This document shows positions 6,105 to 7,839 of a stretch of 7,839 nucleotides of DNA, one piece after another (within the stretch, counting starts at the first letter, position 1; each line of letters opens with the position of its first letter). The notes beneath the pieces were generated by a model. It searched no databases. It had not been told where the DNA came from and worked only from the letters and a program-made list of their open reading frames with translations. A program made the position numbers and the translations under genes. The DNA lies in NCBI GenBank assembly GCA_002684895.1, contig NYVZ01000010.1:7566-15404 (forward strand), in the 5' to 3' direction. This stretch comes from Pelagibacteraceae bacterium. GTDB taxonomy: Bacteria > Pseudomonadota > Alphaproteobacteria > Pelagibacterales > Pelagibacteraceae.

Positions 6105-6860
6105 CTAACTATAATACTTTTTCATAATATCAATAAAATTTTTAGATTTTAAAGAAGCGCCACCAATCAAAAATCCATCACATAAATTGATATTTTTTAA
6201 TTGGTCTATGTTATTTGAAGAAACAGATCCTCCATAAATAACAGTCGCTTTAGTTTTGAATTCATCTTTTAAATATTTTTTAATTTTATAGAAAAAATTA
6301 TTTAAATACTTATTGTTTGGGATAATGCCCGTCCCAATGGACCAAATTGGTTCATAAGCAATAATAATATTTTTCAGAAATTTTTTATTTTTCTTTAAGC
6401 TTAAATTTAGCTGTCTTTTCACTTTAATAAATGATTTTTTGCTTTTAAAGTCATTTAAACCCTCCCCAACGCACAAAATAACTTTTATATGATTTTTTGA
6501 TGCCGTTTGAATTTTTTGACTTATATCTGCATCATTATCACCATTGGATCTTTTTTCTGAGTGACCAACGATTGTAAATTTACACTTTAAATCTTGCAGC
6601 ATTTTAGAACTTATTTGACCTGTGAAAGGTCCAAAATCAGATAATTGATTGGAGATATCTTGTGCTCCAAATTTAATATTTTTCAACTTTCTATTGGTTA
6701 ATGCTATAGCAAGAATTGTATATGGAAGACAGAATATACATTGCAAACCACTTAAATTATTCTTTTTTTTTATAAAATTATCTATAATTGAGATTTGATT
6801 AAGGTCACCCTTTAAACCATTCATTTTCCAATTAGCTATTAAGTATTTTTTTGAATGCAT
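6105..6860 (-). CDS. tpiA: Triose-phosphate isomerase
   Basis: TpiA interconverts dihydroxyacetone phosphate and glyceraldehyde 3-phosphate in glycolysis and gluconeogenesis. The 251 residues form the standard TIM barrel with every catalytic residue: N10 and K12 in ANWKMN, H100 in IVGHSEKR, and E170 in AYEPIWSIGTG with the closing loop following. Phosphate-binding elements YGGSVSS (209-215) and IGGASL (232-237) are present, as is GAQDIS (65-70) and FTGQIS. The block usually read as GHSERR is GHSEKR here, a conservative change. The ATG at 6860-6858 gives the usual N-terminus just before the ANWKMN strand. No Shine-Dalgarno sequence: nine A residues directly precede the ATG. It is the first gene of the minus-strand cluster, divergent from ppiD across 43 bp, so its promoter must lie in or across that spacer. 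Confidence 0.99.
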   Translation of the reverse strand: MHSKKYLIANWKMNGLKGDLNQISIIDNFIKKKNNLSGLQCIFCLPYTILAIALTNRKLKNIKFGAQDISNQLSDFGPFTGQISSKMLQDLKCKFTIVGHSEKRSNGDNDADISQKIQTASKNHIKVILCVGEGLNDFKSKKSFIKVKRQLNLSLKKNKKFLKNIIIAYEPIWSIGTGIIPNNKYLNNFFYKIKKYLKDEFKTKATVIYGGSVSSNNIDQLKNINLCDGFLIGGASLKSKNFIDIMKKYYS

Positions 6861-6903
6861 TTTTTTTTTAATCAGGTAAATAACTTTCTTCTATCAAAAA
6901 AAA
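6861..6903. promoter_or_regulatory. Divergent tpiA/ppiD intergenic region
   Basis: These 43 bp separate two divergent starts and must contain, or lie next to, the promoters of both the long minus-strand cluster and ppiD. A-tracts (in each coding sense) abut both ATGs: nine A before tpiA and eight before ppiD. No convincing -35/-10 pair fits inside the spacer on either strand. A perfect TATAAT reading on the minus strand sits at 6942-6937, inside the ppiD 5' coding region, and would give a tpiA leader of roughly 70 nt. It lacks a good -35 box and such matches are frequent in AT-rich DNA. The regulatory role follows from the gene layout; exact sites are unknown. Confidence 0.45.
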
Positions 6904-7839
6904 ATGAAAAGCTTAACAAAAAAAATATTTATAACAATTATAACGGGAATAATTATCATTATTTTTGGTGCTTGGGGCATGGGAGACTTATTCTCTACTG
7001 GTAATAAAAATATAGTAGCAGAAGTAGATAGCAAAAAAATCTATATCAAAGATTATTTAAATTACGCCAGATTATATGTGAGAAAAAAAAACAATAATCA
7101 GTTGGGAGAAAGAGATCACGCTATAATTTTGAACGGATTAATATCAGAAAAAATTTATGAAAAATTTGCTGAGGATTTAGGTATTATTATTAATGATAAA
7201 TCTTTAGCTTTTTTTATAAAAAATGATGAGAATTTTAAAGATAAAAATGGAAAGTTCTCAAGGATAGAATATGAAAAATATTTATTAATTAATAATCTTA
7301 ATCCAAAAACTGTAGAAAGCTTTTATAAAAAAGAATTAATCAAAAAAATTTCGATTGATGTTTTTATCAATGGTATTAGTGATACTAAATTTCATACAAC
7401 AAAATTAGAAAATGATTTCCTTAAACAAGTTAAAATAGAATACTATAAACTAAATATATCAAATATTCCGAGCGAAAAAGAAATAAGTGATTATTTTATA
7501 AATAATAAAGATAAATTTTCATTAGGTGAAATGAGAAATGGTTACTATGCAGACTTGGGTCATGCCAGTTTAGGGTTTAAAGAAGAAAATGATGAATATT
7601 ATAAAACGATTGATAAAATTGAAAATGATTTAATAAATAACTTAAACTTCAGTGAAATCATAAAAAAATACAAGCTTAACATAAAGCAAATTGAGCTAAT
7701 GAGCAAAGCCGGGCTAAACAAAACAAGGTTGAAATCAGTTCAGAGTAATTTTTCAAAAGCACTTTTTTCACTAAACAAAAATTTTAGCACTGAAATTTTC
7801 GAAATTGACAATGCAAAGTATTTAATAAACATAAAGGAT
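6904..7839 (+). CDS. ppiD: PpiD-like periplasmic folding chaperone (SurA_N-type), 5' part only
   Basis: The ATG-started frame runs open for 312 codons to the right edge, so the C-terminus is missing. PpiD proteins are inner-membrane-anchored chaperones near the Sec translocon that help newly exported proteins fold. Seen here: a short basic cytoplasmic N-terminus (MKSLTKK), one hydrophobic segment (about 8-25), then AWGMGDLF (23-30), which closely resembles the WGIGD-F block after the anchor in alphaproteobacterial PpiD. Residues 36-190 fit the helical SurA_N-like chaperone domain, with VAEVDSKKI and the FSRIEYEKYL/LNPKTVESFYKKEL blocks. SEKEISDYFINNKDKF (190-205) fits the helix leading into the parvulin region; beyond it no clear catalytic parvulin motif is seen. 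Divergence from tpiA matches the alphaproteobacterial neighbourhood, where trp genes often follow. Start chosen because it fits the anchor and abuts the spacer; no Shine-Dalgarno, eight A precede the ATG. Confidence 0.88.
   Translation, partial: MKSLTKKIFITIITGIIIIIFGAWGMGDLFSTGNKNIVAEVDSKKIYIKDYLNYARLYVRKKNNNQLGERDHAIILNGLISEKIYEKFAEDLGIIINDKSLAFFIKNDENFKDKNGKFSRIEYEKYLLINNLNPKTVESFYKKELIKKISIDVFINGISDTKFHTTKLENDFLKQVKIEYYKLNISNIPSEKEISDYFINNKDKFSLGEMRNGYYADLGHASLGFKEENDEYYKTIDKIENDLINNLNFSEIIKKYKLNIKQIELMSKAGLNKTRLKSVQSNFSKALFSLNKNFSTEIFEIDNAKYLINIKD

Larger units (their letters stand above)
391..6860 (-). other. Probable eight-gene operon tpiA-secG-pyrG-kdsA-eno-ftsB-lipA-ratA
   Basis: Eight genes lie in the same direction with junctions of 5 bp (tpiA/secG), 40 bp (secG/pyrG), 8-bp overlap (pyrG/kdsA), 1-bp overlap (kdsA/eno), 1-bp overlap (eno/ftsB), 4-bp overlap (ftsB/lipA) and a 1-bp gap (lipA/ratA). 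I saw no hairpin plus T-run between any pair. This spacing is seen directly; co-transcription from upstream of tpiA is inferred. A second start ahead of pyrG is possible because it has the only real spacer and its own Shine-Dalgarno sequence. Confidence 0.7.

Noticed and set aside
6937..6942. Perfect TATAAT reading toward tpiA inside the ppiD 5' coding region
   Set aside because: No acceptable -35 box at the right distance, and the hexamer is common in such AT-rich DNA; kept only as a remark under the divergent spacer.
1..7839. Search for a mobile element, CRISPR array, tRNA/rRNA gene, riboswitch or unfamiliar gene system
   Set aside because: Every stretch is explained by recognised housekeeping genes of uniform composition. 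No direct repeats, inverted ends, structured RNA signatures or foreign-looking segment were seen by eye.

Overview
The window is a very AT-rich, almost completely coding stretch of a Gram-negative bacterial chromosome. The gene content and order (tpiA-secG-pyrG-kdsA-eno-ftsB-...-lipA-ratA, with ppiD divergent from tpiA and a CinA-family gene convergent with ratA) is a layout I know from Alphaproteobacteria. The low GC, lysine/asparagine/isoleucine-rich proteins, minimal spacers and complete glycolysis and LPS genes suggest a streamlined free-living lineage of the SAR11/HIMB59 kind rather than Rickettsia, which lacks eno and tpiA. This placement is an inference from gene order and composition; no phylogeny was run.

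Layout. Bases 1-399 (+) carry the 3' part of a CinA/PncC-type amidohydrolase gene, whose stop overlaps the 3' end of the minus-strand cluster by 9 bp. From 6860 down to 391 on the minus strand run eight genes in one direction: tpiA, secG, pyrG, kdsA, eno, ftsB-like, lipA and ratA. Five of the seven junctions are overlaps or a 1-bp gap; only the 40 bp before pyrG is a real spacer. From 6904 to the window end (+) runs the 5' part of a ppiD-like periplasmic chaperone gene, which was found by direct translation and is open to the window edge. The only other untranslated interval is the 43-bp divergent spacer between tpiA and ppiD. About 89 of 7839 bases lie outside genes.

How the genes work together. 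TpiA and enolase are glycolytic or gluconeogenic enzymes. Enolase makes phosphoenolpyruvate, which the adjacent KdsA condenses with arabinose 5-phosphate to make Kdo 8-phosphate for LPS. PyrG makes CTP, which is also needed to activate Kdo and for phospholipids. SecG and PpiD act at the inner membrane in protein export and folding, and FtsB in septum formation. LipA makes lipoyl cofactor, and RatA/COQ10-like proteins are linked to ubiquinone handling. The cluster is therefore a housekeeping unit tied to central carbon metabolism and envelope growth.

I found no mobile element, CRISPR array, RNA gene, toxin/defence cassette or unfamiliar gene family. The main points of interest are the absence of the pyruvate dehydrogenase genes usually found between ftsB and lipA, the extreme packing with nearly no Shine-Dalgarno sequences, A-tracts abutting both divergent start codons, long A homopolymers in ratA, and a PpiD whose parvulin region looks degenerate.
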